From JBBRWV01 sp038248985 (GTDB taxonomy: Bacteria; Planctomycetota; Phycisphaerae; WQYP01), in the NCBI GenBank assembly GCA_038248985.1, contig JBBRWV010000094.1, forward strand, positions 1 to 14,818: a stretch of DNA of 14,818 nucleotides, read 5' to 3'. Under the pieces are notes generated by a model. That model did no database searches. It was not told where the DNA came from and saw only the letters and a program-made list of their open reading frames with translations. Positions within the stretch are counted from its first letter, which is position 1. Each line of letters opens with the position of its first letter. The position numbers were made by a program, and so were the translations under genes. Below are positions 14,747 to 14,818 of this stretch, in pieces.

Positions 14747-14818
14747 CCCCCTCACCCCTAAACATTCGCAAAAGCGACTCAACCACCCCCAAAAGAGGTA
14801 CCCCCCCTCCGCAGCACC

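Overview
The window looks like a GC-rich bacterial chromosome, most likely from the Planctomycetota (perhaps a Phycisphaerae-like lineage). This is inferred from the gene set (a secreted squalene-oxidase-repeat protein, a secreted dienelactone hydrolase, housekeeping genes spread along the chromosome) and from composition; no rRNA is present to confirm it. No tRNA, rRNA, CRISPR array or transposase gene was seen.

Layout. A minus-strand gene for a secreted protein of unknown function runs off the left edge (1-775). It is divergent from a translation block on the plus strand: tsf (EF-Ts), a perfect intrinsic terminator, pyrH (UMP kinase), then a small two-gene cassette unlike its surroundings (a frameshifted HEPN-domain gene and a 109-residue BolA/KH-like protein), then frr (ribosome recycling factor). 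clpB follows behind a textbook sigma-54 promoter, then ugd (UDP-glucose 6-dehydrogenase) after a probable terminator. A secreted prenyltransferase/squalene-oxidase-repeat protein lies convergent with ugd on the minus strand. A secreted dienelactone hydrolase, a lipoprotein MsrB and a 975-residue isoleucyl-tRNA synthetase gene (ileS) complete the plus strand. The 428 bases before ileS hold no convincing gene but do hold a stem-loop.

How the genes relate. tsf, pyrH, frr and ileS serve translation and nucleotide supply. clpB and msrB serve protein repair: disaggregation, and reduction of methionine sulfoxide at the membrane. The two flanking minus-strand genes and the hydrolase are exported proteins whose substrates cannot be read from sequence.

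Most unusual points. (1) clpB has a near-perfect -24/-12 sigma-54 promoter. (2) A compositionally foreign HEPN / BolA-like pair sits inside the pyrH-frr interval with tight translational coupling. (3) ileS is a mosaic: a codon-atypical patch of about 390 bp at the start of the editing domain, two perfect palindromes and one heptamer tandem repeat carried in frame, and a C-terminal zinc knuckle that has lost three of four cysteines. (4) Plus-strand genes end codons in C and minus-strand genes end them in G, so the plus strand is C-rich whichever way genes point. This is a replication-type skew that would place these essential genes on the lagging strand.
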